Notes: generated by a model from the letters alone, not told the origin. A DNA stretch of 64,000 nt from Eutreptiella sp. 'Long Island Sound 2002' (GCA_964036045.1 OZ038378.1:178901754-178965753), one strand, 5' to 3'; shown: positions 11,030 to 23,179, numbered from the stretch's first letter. Numbers and translations: made by a program.

Positions 11030-12900
11030 ATGAAAAAACCCAAAGGGAGAAAAAACCCTCCCCGTGGTACCAAAATGACCAAACACAGGCCGGGGGGGGC
11101 ACCCTTTTGGGAGGGGATTCACCTCAACCAGGTACCCCACCAATTTCATCTCAACTCCTAACTGGTCCTTGCACTGCCCAAACACCTTGCCTCACACATG
11201 CTCTGAAACTAAGCAAACGGCAAGTCCAATGCACGATCACAGCGGATTTCTAAGACTATGTACAATGCCTGTGGCAGGAATGTCATTGCCTGGAATCACC
11301 ACACCCCAGGTCCCCAATATGAACGTGGGTGGCTGATTGCACATGCACCGAACCCCATACCCATGAGAAACCCTGGCCTCACACACAGACAAAGCCGTGC
11401 CATGGGAATGCACAGGCACAAAGAAACACAAATCACCCATTTGCTGTCGGAGAAAAACACACCTGCAGCTCTTGCTACCACCTGCTTTGGCACACATCTC
11501 CACAAAACACAGTCAGCCCAAAGACCGACCCGAAAATAGCACTCAGGAGAACCAGGCAATACACACCGGGAGCCAATATGTACAACACGCAACCATGGAT
11601 GTGAGGTAGAGAATGAAAGGCGGCAGATCTGCACTTGGTTGGGGCTGCAACAAGACGCATCCTGGCCCAGCAGGCCCTCCCACAAAAAAACACAGCGAAC
11701 AAGGGTTGGCGTGCAGGCTTGGCTTCATTCAGCAGCATGCTCGCTCACAGTCCAATAACAGGCGTTGCCCGCATGGACATCCAGCCTGCCACACACAACT
11801 CATGCTTCTAAGCAGAACAGCTCTGGAATCACACGATGTAGTTGTTTTGACACTAACATATTGCCAGACAGAGTAAAATCTGATCGCTACCTCTGGCCCA
11901 GTCGGGGCTAGAGGGGCTAGTCATTGGGGGATTTGGGAGGCGGGCTGGGGCTGAAATGAAATGCCATCCTCCTGCAGTCCATGGTGCGCAGGGCTTGAAA
12001 TCTGAACGCACCATATCTTACAGCTGTGGCTACTCAAAACAAAATTTGGCCTTCAAAACAATGCATGAACTGCTTTACCTTTGAGAAGGGAAGAAGGTGT
12101 CTTCGGGTGATCCTGCGGTACTGTTCTAAAGATCCTCTGCTTCGTAGCGCTGGGGACTGCATGCAGTCTACACCCGCAGCTGCCAGGACTTGCAGAGCGC
12201 GTGTGCCAGCAATGGGACCTACAGCAATCTCTGGCCCAGCACCAACCCTGTGCAGACTCTGCAAAGCAGGCTCTGCAGACACTGCATTCAACAGTGGAGA
12301 TGGTGCAAACAGTGTCTGTGTGTGTGTGTGTGTGTGTGCCGGGGGCAACCGTGCAAACACCCACTTGCATGTCACGCATACACAGAGAGTGCAGACGCAT
12401 TACCCACATGCAGCACCTCGCAATAACCACACACATACACGTTGGGAACCGCGAGACAAGAACAAAGCAAGAAAAGCGGTGGAAAGAAAACTCCTCAGGA
12501 ACAGCAGAGCTGTCCTAGACGTCTTTCGGTCTGGTGAAGATGAGGGTAATGGAAGCATGTTCAGTGCTGGGCAAAGCAAATAAACCTGCTCCCTTCCCCA
12601 GACCACAAAAACAGCCCACGGAGGAGCTCGTACTACACACACACACACACAACCATTACGCACACGCAGGCACACCCGCGTGAACCCACACAAATGTGTT
12701 CTAGCATACATTTGCATGCAGAGACACCTGCCTGCGCACACGAAGAGACGTACACTAATCGAGCAGGAGGAGGGGGGAGCGAGTAGTGGAAACAATGTTG
12801 GAGAATTGGACAGAGACGCCTCTATGAAAGTGCAGGTGAGAGTGGAATGTGTGTCGTATTGCTATTGTCTGAATAGTACCACTGGAGGTAAGAGGAGCAC
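11030..12900. other. no gene seen
   Basis: Many overlapping medium frames exist on both strands, but none has a recognisable motif or a convincing exon structure. A (GT)n run lies near 12316-12339 and a (CA)n run at 12635-12651. The segment is left unassigned. Confidence 0.4.
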
Positions 12901-12906
12901 CCCTGA

Positions 12907-13430
12907 TCAGGACCCCATACCAGGGACGAATTTCACACACTCATCCTTCACACTTTTGAGATTCCCACTGGCACGTCCAATTGAGACGTTGGTCGCGTCA
13001 ATGCAGTGCCAGCCCGCTGGTGCCCCGCATGAAATGAGGAAGACTGTCCAATATGACATCACAAGAGGACGGGGTGCCAAATCAGCCTCAGGCTTGCAGC
13101 AAGGACGGTACGGCATGCACGCATATGCACCACCATTCAGAAGCATGCCCTCAGCTTCCAGGATGCACGAGGGGGCGCTGGAGGCAAGTCGCTCACCACC
13201 GCTGCTGAGCACATTGCATCACCAACCACTCATTGCCCCACGACTGCACGGAGCCGCACCACAAACTCACCGCAGCGACACTCATCAAAAACTGTCTTGA
13301 AAAAGACACGGGTGGCTGGCGGACAATGAGCGGGAGTGTAGTCGGTCATGCAGACGCTCGAGATCATCTGGGAGCTCAGGGCTCAGATGCACACGGTCCC
13401 GTGGAGGCCTGTAAGGTGTGAAAGCAGGTG
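12907..13430 (-). CDS. possible exons of an unknown gene
   Basis: On the minus strand a pyrimidine-rich acceptor ending in CCTTACAG near 13411 and a strong donor GCTGCG|GTGAGT near 13279 bracket a candidate exon. One of its frames reads MTDYTPAHCPPATRVFFKTV. A second candidate exon (12907-13212) reads YRPCCKPEADLAPRPLVMSY and continues with an ordinary protein-like composition to a TGA. I could not make the two phases agree, so the model is incomplete. No domain is recognised. Confidence 0.25.
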
Positions 13431-13679
13431 TCAAGGCTGCACAGTTGCATATGTATACCAGAGAATCAGGGGGCATGTGCGGCAGGGAGCAGAACGAGAC
13501 TGGTTGAGGGGGTCGTATTTTGTTTAAAAGGGGGTGAGCCCGAAAAAAATCAGTGGACTGTTCCGGTGTGCACTCGGCATGAAGCGTAAGGGTTTGTTTC
13601 ACACCTTTTGTTTGGATGAGGGCCACAGAGACGAGCATCCTGACCTTCGCATTCAAACCATCAAGGCTCAATTAAAGTG

Positions 13680-14510
13680 CCTATCACAATGTGAAAACAC
13701 TGGCGGGCACAGTCCCAAACATGCTTTCCATCATTTGCCATATGCCCGAGCAAATAAACCCAGACCAGGGGAGCGGGTGTTGCCAGTAGATTAGGAAGGA
13801 GGTTTTGGACCTGTGTGGAGGAGACACAGGCCTGTCGGTGATTGTCGACAAACGGCTACACCCCCCCCCCACCCCTGCCCCGCAAGTTACGGACGGGTTG
13901 CGAGTATTTCTCCCCGAGGCATTACTAGTTGGGACCCCCCCTTACCCCACACCTGCATGCCCCCACTGGAGCCGAAGCCTGTGACCTTCGCGCTACAGGC
14001 AATGACCCGCTGTGACACCTGCCAAAATCCATAGCAACAGCCTGGAAACCATATCCCAGGGTCTAACCCTGGAGGCTAGACGTCCATTGCACCCCCAAAC
14101 CAGGGCTATGGCTAGTTTTCTGAAAATTTCTCATGCTAGAATGCAACATTCCTCGCTCACTGTACGCAGTCATCACAGTCGAATTTTTGGAAGTTGAATT
14201 GGACAATAAGTCAGCATTACAGCTCTGCTGTTTTCTTTCTCTGATTTTCCATTGCCCTTCTACTTGTTTCTACTTGCAATTTGGATCTGTCTGCAGGTAC
14301 CTGATTGAGCAGTTGAACAGGGCTGATGCCAGGTTCCCAGGTTCCCATCCCTGGATATTTGCAGCTATCCTGTTGCCAAACTCTTTTGTTACATTCATGC
14401 AGTCCATTGGCTAAAATTTGTCTGGAAAATTTCTTGGGGGCTAGTGGTCTTCTAGACGCCTTGAATTCCAGAAGGGCTCACACCAGCAGAAGGGAATGCT
14501 GTTGATGCAC
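13680..14510. other. no gene seen
   Basis: The segment holds a poly(C) stretch at 13861-13870 and a run of weak frames. Nothing in it supports a gene, an RNA or a mobile element. Confidence 0.4.
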
Positions 14511-14513
14511 CCA

Positions 14514-15115
14514 GTCCACAGCAGGCATCGTTTGTAAGAGGGGTGGGGGTAGTTTGGACAAGACCCACCCACCCAACTTTGGACCCACCCACCCGACTTT
14601 TGACCCACCCAGACCCCCCCCCCCTCTTATAAATCTGTGGGGAGCATTTTTTGTGAACCAAATTGAAGCCAAGGCGCTCTCCCGGGTTAGGCAACCCCAA
14701 AGGGTGACACACCAAAAACTTTACATCACCAGGATTTGAACCAGGGGTCATTGGAATTGCAGTCAAGTACCTTGACAACTGGGCTATGAACCAGCTCTGA
14801 TCGCTTTGTGCAACAAAAGGTCCACAGGTTTAAGATGTTACAAAAAAAAAAGGTCCGCCGTCTGAAAAATTGCCACCTGCACACCTGCCACCTGCACAAC
14901 GACAAAGCAGAAAAGGGCACCAGCAAACAGCAAGACAAGGCTCCTGTGACCAAAGAAAGAAGGTGTGGCAGGAGCCCAACCCAGGAAACCCTCGGAATTA
15001 TAAGAGGGGTGGGGGTCCAGACCTTTAGACCCACCGACCCGGCTGAAGACCCACCCACCCAGACCCCCCTTCCCCCCTTGCAAAATAGCTCTTATAAACG
15101 ATGCCTGGTCCACAG
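14514..15115. mobile_element. non-autonomous hAT-type element with 19-bp TIRs and 8-bp TSD
   Basis: The left terminus CAGGCATCGTTTGTAAGAG (14522-14540) and the right terminus CTCTTATAAACGATGCCTG (15089-15107) are inverted copies with one mismatch. They are flanked by a perfect 8-bp direct repeat, GTCCACAG (14514-14521 and 15108-15115). TIRs starting with CAG and an 8-bp TSD are hallmarks of the hAT superfamily. The 586-bp element has no transposase. Inside each end is a G-rich block with GAGGGGTGGGGGT followed by several GACCCACCCACCC units, giving subterminal repeats. A tRNA-like segment lies inside it. It would need a transposase supplied from elsewhere; the hAT fragments in this window are broken. 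Confidence 0.9.
14718..14798 (-). tRNA. tRNA-Cys-like sequence (probable SINE head or pseudo-tRNA)
   Basis: On the minus strand an A-box-like TAGCCCAGTTGTCAAGG (14770-14786) and a B-box GGTTCAAATCC (14732-14742) are correctly spaced around a loop CTGCAAT, whose anticodon would be GCA (Cys). The anticodon and T stems each have mismatches, and the acceptor stem does not pair well. It is therefore more likely a tRNA-derived repeat inside the non-autonomous element than a working tRNA. Confidence 0.45.
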
Positions 15116-16250
15116 CCCTCAAAACAAACGCAATCATATTCAAGAAAGCTTTTTGAGTAATTCCACAAGCGAACACAAACTTGGAATCCCGCAAGACAAA
15201 TTCACCAGTGAAACCAATGCAAGCAAAGCAGAAACGTACAGAACGGGCGCACAAAAGGCTTAGGACCTAACTGTCATGCCAGAAAGTGAGGAGGGCAAAA
15301 TGATGGCCCACCATAGTGGCGTCGGTGGTGTGACGTTGCAAAGGTCTACATAGTGTGCACCAAGGTGGCGGAAAGGGATGCTGCAGGACACACCCTCTTT
15401 GGCTCTATGCTCGGTCCTAACGCAAGAGCAGGGAGCAAGGGGGTTTTTTATGCGGCCTGTATTCTGTGGTTGATGCCCTGCAACGAACTGAAGCTTCTCA
15501 ACACATAATCCTCACTCGCGTCCACCTCTAAATACAGAGTATTGGAAAGCGACGGATGAACGAAAATCCAACATTCATTTTGCCAAAAAAATGGTCAGGC
15601 ATGGGAATCACCTTAGGGTGGACAGCTTGGGATGTCCCTAGCCCCCTGCCAACCACAGGGCCTCCGGGACTGGACCCTCTGCGAAAAACATCTTCCTGCC
15701 CCCCAACTCCAACTCAACCCCCACACCACCCAAGACACTCACACCATGCGGGTGTGCAAACCCCATGCCTCATGGACAACAGCATGCAGGAGGAGGAGGA
15801 GGAGGAGGTGGAATGCTCTGTGGTTGTCAGGTTTAAGCCACCAGCAGCCGTCAGTTTGGGCCATGCCACATGAGCTGTCATGACTAACGTAGTGCATCCC
15901 TTGACAATCTTGCTTCAGGTAACATTGGAGCTCAGATCAGAAGAATTCTATTGCGTGGCAGAAAAGTTGGACAACATCGGGTGCGCTAGATGAATGCCCA
16001 AACTGGGCCATAGCGACTCCATGAGGAGAAGGATCAGATCCAGGGAGCCACTTTTCAAGAATGCATTGCCCTTGTGCAAACCTACGACATAATGTCAAAA
16101 GTCAAAATTGTTGTCCCCAAAAAATAGAGCCCAATGAGAAGCCTCACCTGAGGATGTCCAAAGAAGTAGCAATGCATTTCTGCATGTGCCCTCAAAGATC
16201 GAAAGAGCCGCAAGAGCCCCGTGAGACCCCGTAAAGCCTCCCCCCCCCCC
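15116..16250. other. no gene seen
   Basis: The segment contains a GAG-rich (GGA)n run at 15790-15811 and short open frames only. A poly(C) run lies near 16240. No feature is supported. Confidence 0.4.
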
Positions 16251-16254
16251 GAAG

Positions 16255-16352
16255 AAGCCTGAGCTATTGCACGTGTGCACAAGAGGCAATCAGCACAATG
16301 CCAAGGTATAAAAGATGCTAGTCAGTGGCCTACAAGACCACAGGTACCTTTC
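16255..16352. repeat. dispersed ~95-bp repeat, copy 1 of 2
   Basis: GAGCTATTGCACGTGTGCAC, an AAGAGGCA tail and a later CAGTGGCCTACAAGACCA block recur at 34443-34535 in the same order and orientation. The core GCACGTGTGC is nearly palindromic. The second copy lies in intron 3 of the GT31 gene. The identity of the repeat is unknown. Confidence 0.75.
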
Positions 16353-16620
16353 TGTCACAAACAAACGAACAATGAGACACGAAGAGGACCCTGGATGGGA
16401 CACCAACAGGACAGCATCAGTCCCGCGGCGATAAGTGGTAAAACCAGCGCCGATTGGAAACCACCGGATCCACCGTATCACTGGTATCCCCCCCCCTCTC
16501 ATACAACCAGAAAACGTTCGGACTCACAGTGGGTCCGGATGTGCAGTGGCGAAAGGCCAATAGACCGCCGCCAAAAGCAAACAAACCAACACCATGGCCT
16601 CATGCCAGCCCCCTCCCCAC

Positions 16621-16662
<42 letters not shown>
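16621..16662. repeat. (GA)n microsatellite
   Basis: An uninterrupted run of about 20 GA units. Frames crossing it are low-complexity. Confidence 0.95.
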
Positions 16663-17045
16663 CAGGCAAGGCACACCTGCGCAGCTCGGGTAATCTTCAG
16701 AGCAAGTCAGCTGGTGCTCACTGGCTGCGACCGACGAACACAATATTTGGGCGGATAATTTCGCTGTTAGAGTGAGGGTGTCGGGTATGAAATGTCCTGT
16801 CGGTCGGGGCAATGCATGCTTCCACACTAATTTTGTGGCTATGGTCCGCTGTGGGATGCCCTGCCCTCCCCTGCCCTGCCCTGATCGGTGTCATCTCAGA
16901 CCCGGGCATTACTTTGCCGCGCGTGTCGGCAGTGCAATCTGGTGTGACGGTGCCGATTTGGTATCTCTTTTCAGCGTTCTGCAAGTCAGTGTCCACCAAT
17001 TTTGCATTCCCCCATTGCCCCCACCTTCTCTGGTTGGTCCTATTT

Positions 17046-18253
17046 TCAGTTACTCCTCAAACCCCGAAAGCGGACAAGTCCGGGCCCACCGTCTGCGGGG
17101 GAACAAGGCGTACCAGTGGAAATGCAGCAGTCGGACATGGCGTCAGTTGGCGGAGGGGACGGCGTGTGCGCAGGGGTCCCCTCGGGGGAACTGGAACGGG
17201 TGCCGTCCGAAGAGGCGGCATCCGGCAACACCCGTGCGGAGTGGAGGAGGTCCACCAGGCACGGCTCCCCATCTGCAGCCAGCGCCAGGTCCTGCAGGGG
17301 CAGTAATAAGTCCCCGGTCGACTGGTAGTAGTCGTTGATCTGAGACATGACGTCCTCTACCTTCTTCATAATAAAAGTGCGCAGGGCCTGTGCACATAAT
17401 TGTCACCGATCCTTGTTTGGCAGCCTTCCACGCAACGCCAAACCACACCACACCACAACAAACCACACTACACGACACGACACGACACGACACGACACCA
17501 CACCACACCACACCACACCGCACCACACCACACCGCACCGCACCGCACCGCACCGCACCGCACCGCACCGCAACAGTTTGATGTGGAATGACATCACTTG
17601 TTGGGCCATTCTGTCGCAACGCTATTCCAATCACTCCTCCCCCTCCCATTCCGCATTTACAGAGGGGGGGATAATTTCGTGCGGGGATTATTTCGGAGGG
17701 GGAAATTTTCGCCACCCTTGCAAACCCCAACACTTACACTGCCTCACGCACACCCTGCACTGCCACAGCCCCCAGATTTCGCCAGAGGATAATTTCGCCA
17801 CCTTCCTGAAAGACATAATTTCCCCACGAAATCATCCCCGCCCGAAAGTATCCCCCCACCCGTCCTCCTTTCCAGCAGCGAATGCCACACACCTTGCGCA
17901 TGTCCAAGATCAAACCTACCTCATGATGTTCCAGTTCGTAGACCATCGTCGCACTGAAGGGACGCTGGGCCCAATCCATCGTCGGAACGGGTGGGCCCGG
18001 CTGTGGCACTAGACCAAATCTGCGGCCCACGGAGCGAGCCTCCACAACGCCTAGGAGAACGGGGAGAGTTTGTGGGATCGGGGATGGGGCTGAGGACCGA
18101 AGATGGTTTCGTGTGAATCAATCTTTTTTCGACGGTGCCACACGTCGCCGCGCTTCGTTCACAGACTTCTTTGCACAGTAGTGTGCCTGGCGCGCTTGTT
18201 GTTGCATGGTAGACATGAACACCATGGAAGTAGCCCGTGGCATCAAGTGGTGT
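17046..18253 (-). CDS. probable spliced gene, product unknown
   Basis: Two minus-strand exons join in phase. The first, about 17923-18053, lies between an excellent acceptor (CCGTTCTCCTAG) and donor (CATGAG|GTAGGT) and reads SVGRRFGLVPQPGPPVPTMD and onward. The second, about 17046-17386, starts after GTGCACAG, reads ALRTFIMKKVEDVMSQINDY, and ends at TGA after a Ser/Pro-rich tail. A likely first exon begins at an ATG near 18223 (MVFMSTMQQQARQAHYCAKK), but its donor is weak. The product would be about 190 residues, partly helical, with no domain I recognise. The intron between the two firm exons contains the CACAC pentamer array. Confidence 0.4.
17435..17576. repeat. CCACA/CGACA/CCGCA pentanucleotide array
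   Basis: About 27 pentamers run as CACAC, then CGACA, then CCGCA variants in blocks, which suggests repeated local expansion. Similar CCACA arrays occur at 54833-54945 and 59186-59250. The array lies in an intron of the putative gene at 17-18.3 kb. Confidence 0.9.
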
Positions 18254-18283
18254 CACGGGTGTCACGGGGGTCGGAGGTGAACC

Positions 18284-18840
18284 TTAGAGGAACAACAGAC
18301 AGCCACAGGTCGCGGAGCGAACACATAATATCTGGATGTCCAGAGCGGAAGGCTGTGTTAGCTCAAGCGCACCCGACTTTCGCCAAAACTTGAGTGGGGT
18401 CGTAAATATCGCACTCGCCTGCACTGCAACATAGACGATTCTCGAGGGGCTAGCACCCACCATTTCCACACCGGCGTGCGGGCGCTGCCTTGTTACTTCT
18501 ACTGTCAATGCCATTGCCCTTGCCAGTCGCTTTACAAAAAACAACACAGCCACATGGCCAAACATGAGACACACCATCGAATTCCCGGATGGCCTGCACC
18601 TCGTCCGGAAAATGGGCTGCACAACACTCGAGCAAATCGATTCCTGCGTTGACGCCGAAGCCGAATTGTTGCTGCAAATGTGTCGCCAAGGACCCAAAAT
18701 CCCATGCGCACTTGCGAATGTCGCCCGCGAAGAACTCCGCCAACACCTTGACAATGCACACGAAGCGTGGCACGCAACCTCCCAAAGGACGATGACACAC
18801 AATGGCCGCGAGGCACAACGACCGCCATTGCATGGTGGGA
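18284..18840 (-). CDS. possible exon, product unknown
   Basis: A minus frame with GC-rich third positions reads VKVLAEFFAGDIRKCAWDFG and then HLQQQFGFGVNAGIDLLECC up to a possible donor (TTCGATG|GTGTGT near 18570). A second minus frame is open across the same DNA, so the choice of frame is uncertain. It could be a downstream exon of the frames at 19.2-20.3 kb. No domain is recognised. Confidence 0.3.
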
Positions 18841-19249
18841 CAAAGACAGATTGCACTTCCATCTTACTTGACCACTGGGCTATGGCTGGCGGGCCATAGC
18901 GGCTCACATCCACGCAACGATCACAAGCACACTTGCCGCCCAAACAAATACAAGCATCGCCATGGTGACATCGACGCATCGAGTTCGTTAAGTGAAAAGA
19001 TCACATGTCATGTCCAATGCGCCATGTTTACATACCGACGACGACCCATCGTGCATTCTTGATGAGGCTTCGCCAAGGGCACGCAGATCAATAATATGAA
19101 CTTGTCGAGTTGGGGAGGTCAACCGAAGAAGAGACAACCTGCCAATAGGCACACGTTCATAAACCTATGGTTGGGCCGGCGCCTCGCAAGCCAAGGAGGG
19201 GCCCATATGATGCCACAATGAATGTTCCAATAGAAATGCAAAGTGAAGG

Positions 19250-19571
19250 CTCTACCTGTTGCCACTGGGCTCGTAAAAGCCTTCAACCGACACCAAAGTG
19301 TCCTTCTGTTTTTCAAGGGATCGAATGTGTTGCCTGAGAGCTTCAACGGAATCGATCATCTGGGCGTCCGTAGTCGGGGGGTGGAGCAACTTGCCTTGTC
19401 CACTTTGAATGAGCCACTCCCGCATCTGCTCATCAGAACAATTCCAAGCCAAGGCTGCGCGTAATGCCTCGATGGGCATGGTTGGCTTCGGTCCTTTTTG
19501 ATTGCAAATTGCGTCGTAAAATGCCTTCCACTTGACGACGAGGGTCGCCTCAAGGTCCGCAAGAATGCCTA
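19250..19571 (-). CDS. possible internal exon, coiled-coil-like
   Basis: The exon lies between an acceptor (CCCACTCATAG) and a donor (GGCAACAG|GTAGAG). It reads ILADLEATLVVKWKAFYDAI and later SVEALRQHIRSLEKQKDTLV, a charged helical stretch. It is about 107 residues with no known motif. It lies between the frames at 19.8-20.3 kb and 18.3-18.8 kb on the same strand and may belong to the same gene. Confidence 0.35.
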
Positions 19572-19771
19572 TGAGTGGGCCGGGATGTGAACGACACCAG
19601 GCAAGAAAGGTGCGAGAAAATCACGGAAACACTCGCGTTGTCTGGAATGACGGAATGACGGAGGTGGCACACGACATACTTGCAGCCAAACTAACAGTCC
19701 AACAATGCGGCCCTAAAAGAAATGAACCGAATGAATCAAAATGTTGAGGCCACGAATCAACACCATACTTG

Positions 19772-20341
19772 CTAAAACGTTGAAAATCCCATGCGATCAC
19801 GCCAATCAGTCACAAACCGAAGATTGCTCGGACTCCGCGGGCTCGCAATGCAATCGTGAGTAAAAGTCGTGTTGAAAGCATTATTGCACGCCATACCGCG
19901 AGCAATATGCCAAAGTGGATGTGTGTTTGTAACAACATGGCTTTGCAAGAATAAATGCAACGAGCCCACTGATGATACGAATGGGTTTTGGCCCAGTTTC
20001 TTGAAAAGCTCCGCATCCTCATACGAATGGGACGGGGACATCGCCAGGATCATCAAAATACGGGTCTTGAAACTGTCGGATCCGACAGCGGCATCGAGAC
20101 AAACGCCGCCGGATTGTGCCGGCAACGAGTGCCAATTTGTACCTTCGGTATCCATGTCGGGCAAGAGCGAGAAATTGTTGGTGGCCTCCAGTAGGAACGG
20201 CGCGGGCGAGTGTTTGATGACGAATGGACCCTTCAAATAACCGTTTGTGGCATGAACGTCTGATTTGAAAACGTCCTCGGGCGCGTTAGGGAACCAAGGA
20301 TGAAGCGAGTAGATGAGATCGACTAATTGCACGTGGCTCAT
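19772..20341 (-). CDS. probable exon or ORF of unknown protein (189 aa)
   Basis: This minus-strand ORF begins MSHVQLVDLIYSLHPWFPNA and continues with balanced protein-like composition to a TAG at 19772. An overlapping plus frame is open but has a less natural composition. No domain, signal peptide or membrane segment was recognised. The end may be a splice donor rather than a stop, since further same-strand candidate exons follow. Confidence 0.35.
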   Translation of the reverse strand: MSHVQLVDLIYSLHPWFPNAPEDVFKSDVHATNGYLKGPFVIKHSPAPFLLEATNNFSLLPDMDTEGTNWHSLPAQSGGVCLDAAVGSDSFKTRILMILAMSPSHSYEDAELFKKLGQNPFVSSVGSLHLFLQSHVVTNTHPLWHIARGMACNNAFNTTFTHDCIASPRSPSNLRFVTDWRDRMGFSTF

Positions 20342-20549
20342 TGGATTTGGACTCTGGAAACAAGCGGCAAACCAATCCGCACCGCGCGCAAACTGAAAGA
20401 TCTCTGCCTCTATTTTGTCTCTTGCCTCTTACTCTGCGTGGCAAAAAGACGACCATGGTCTGAATGGGTTTTAGCGCAGCTTGGTGCTCATTGTGCTTCC
20501 GGTGGAGCGTGATTTGCCGAATGCGCACCAACTTTGGGCCGTGGGTCAC

Positions 20550-21395
20550 AGTTGCTGAAATTTCTCTAAAAGGATCTGCTGGAAATCTTTTGATAGATCA
20601 AGAGGTCTTGACCCACACTACCCACAGATACCAGCAGATTGAGAAGAAGAGTGCAAATCAGGTGCAAACCAAGCAGTATGGTCTTAGCACATGTCGCAAA
20701 TAACACAATGCAAATAATGTTTTTGTGCTCCCCATGTTGGCCCCATGAAATCCATCCAAAATTTTGATTTTGGCAGCATCACCCACCATTCCACATGCAA
20801 GCAATGGGTGCCCCAAAAATGTTTCCGGGGAACCAAAATTGGTGATTCTTTATCGTCCCACATGTGCCACCAAAATTTCCATGCACAGCCCCTAGAAAAA
20901 GGTTCAATGACAGGATGAAACATCGCCACCGATATTAGGGGCGCCTTTGCCACCTTGAAACCCACAAAAAATTCTGGGCTCGTTCCCCGTGGTTAGGGAC
21001 AAGCAGAGGATGACATATTGCCACCAATGCCACAGTTTGATAACCTGTGAATCGCCATCAAATGCTGCCCCCCACAGGAGCAAGGGGAGCTCTTCTGCAG
21101 GGGCTGCGGGGCTCCGTGCACCGCGCACTTGCACACTCTGCAGGTCGCACCTGATCGCTTGCCACCCACTCAAAGAGAGCCGCCACAAGTGGTGCATGGC
21201 CCACCGCGCCTTAGGCCATCCCCGCCTCACCCTTGCACCACAGGGCTCACACAGCGGGACCGAGGCACATTGGTGTATTTGTATATGCTGTCAAAAGCGA
21301 ACGAACACCCACCCATAAACAAACACAACAAGCCATCGTTACCTACTTCTTCACTCAAAAAGCAGAAAAAAAAATAAGGCTTCAACGTTGAACCC
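20550..21395. other. no gene seen
   Basis: Short frames only. The segment holds no recognisable repeat family member and no RNA gene. Confidence 0.4.
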
Positions 21396-21399
21396 ACAA

Positions 21400-22425
21400 A
21401 TCTTGAATGTTCAAAGGAACCTCCGCCTCTGCACCCTCTTCCAAAGAAACCGGCAAGTCCTTGAAAGCAGCAAACCCAAGCAAACCTCCATCCTCAACCT
21501 CAACCTCATGCCCTTGCTTCCGCTTCTACGGATGAAAAGGGGTGTTGCGGAGCTCATCCAACACCTCACATGGGCCCCATTACACCTTACCCACAAACTC
21601 TCACACATGTGCTCCATGCTCTGACCACAGCCGGTGGTTATCATGCAGCTGAACACTCTCTGGCGTGAACGAGAACTAGAACACCGCCAATCCACTCAAA
21701 CTCATTAAAGCGGGTTTGCACATCCTCAACCAAAGTGCGAAAGAACTTCATCCGGTTGCCCTTGGTGGGGCTCCTCTCTACCTCAACACCGAACAATTCC
21801 TGCCACCCCCCGAGAATGACGCGATGCTTGGTGTGGGAAAGCTGGGTGCACATGACGTTCATCAAACCCTCAACGGCGATGCACCACGTGGAGGCCTGCT
21901 CCAGCGGCAATTCTAGTGCCATCCATTGACCAGCGAATCCACCTATGCACCTTTTGTGGTTTGAACTTTCTTGCCAGTGGCACAAACCACAGCAAAAAAA
22001 AATTGTAAAAAAAGGTCGCTGTGAACTTGAAAAGGGGGTGCAAAAGAGCAGCCCTCAACCTTCTCCCCATGCCCAAGGATAGTCTCGTTGGTAATGTACT
22101 CACAAAGGTGCAAAAGGACAGCAGGAATGTTCTTGAGAACAATGTCTAACTCATGGAACATGGCCTCAACCCATTGCACACCATTGGGCGGCATTACCCT
22201 TACCCAAGCGATTACCTCCCCCCGCACTCTCTCCCTTACGTTTAGCCCATCCACCATGGTGCTTGCCCATCAGAGACCATTGCAACGAGGCGCTCCTCAA
22301 TGACCTTCTAGTCAATGTCCAACCTCTAAAAAATATTTTCAATGGTCTCATTATACAATTCTGCATTGGCAGCATCCGGATCCTTATCGGAGGCTTCACT
22401 CTCTTTGGGTTGCACCATGTCCGCA
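21400..22425 (-). pseudogene. transposase-like remnant (hAT/DUF4371-like), copy 2
   Basis: This is the second copy of the element at 8250-9340, in the same orientation. Matching peptide pairs include GCSFAPPFQVH, KKVQTTKGA, GLMNVMCTQLSHTKHRVI and QSMEHMCESLWVRCNG, in the same order, broken by stops and shifts. It has lost the segment equivalent to the CDGAGTMGAYVD motif in readable form. The two copies differ by roughly a quarter at protein level, so both are old insertions. Confidence 0.5.
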
Positions 22426-22524
22426 AGGCCTATGACAATTTCGAGAGAAAATAGCTCGAGAAAACTATGATCAATGAGAGCGAAAAAGACAGACCACAGC
22501 AAAAAATACCTGCAAACATACATA

Positions 22525-22665
22525 CATGACCCCTGCATTCTCGGGGGCCCAAAGTTGGGCGGAATGGCTACGTAACCCGTGTGTTCTAGGGGGTCCCCCA
22601 AAAAGGGGACAAAATCAGAAGGGGCTATATAATCCGTGCTATGTTGGGGGGGCCAGAATTGGGCG
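22525..22665. repeat. dispersed GGCTACATAACCCCTGC repeat family, copy 2
   Basis: Three degenerate modules carry GGAATGGCTACGTAACCCGT, then a GGGGGTCCCCC run and a GGGGACAAAATCAGAA end. The same family is present at 9672-9955 (opposite strand), 28150-29215 and 41395-41930. Confidence 0.8.
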
Positions 22666-23179
22666 GGATGGATGTGTGAGCACTTGGGGCGGCGCGTGGA
22701 GGGCACAAATATTCGGGCCATTGGGGACAACTTGGTAGGAGTGGAAAGAGCATGGTAGTGGTGATGATACATGATCTAATAGTTCACGAGATGGCTACCA
22801 CAAAAGGTGCGGCCATGGTACTTCCGGTTGGTTAGTCTTAAGCATTGGGGTTTTGTGGGCACAACCACATCATTGAAACTTTTTTCATCAAGGCTGGGCC
22901 CTTACCGACAAGCAAATAGCACAAACGGTACGAGACCCAATAAGCACAATACTGCTTCTTCGAAAAGATGCAGACGGCTGTCCAAGACTCAATAGTGAAG
23001 GGAGCGGTTCAGCATTTGATCTCTCAAATGGCACATGTGTCATTATTGCGGTGCTTAAAAATTGCCACAAGGGTGTGTAGTTATAACGGTGTGTTTTCGG
23101 CAGCTGCTTGATGGTCACACTTTTTGAGTGTCAATTTTCTTTCGCGCGATGAAGACTAGCGAGGAAGCAGCATAGCTCG

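Noticed and set aside
17435-17576. CCACA arrays considered as telomere or CRISPR-like repeats
   Set aside because: Simple pentamer expansion without spacers and internal to the window; not CRISPR and not a known telomere unit.
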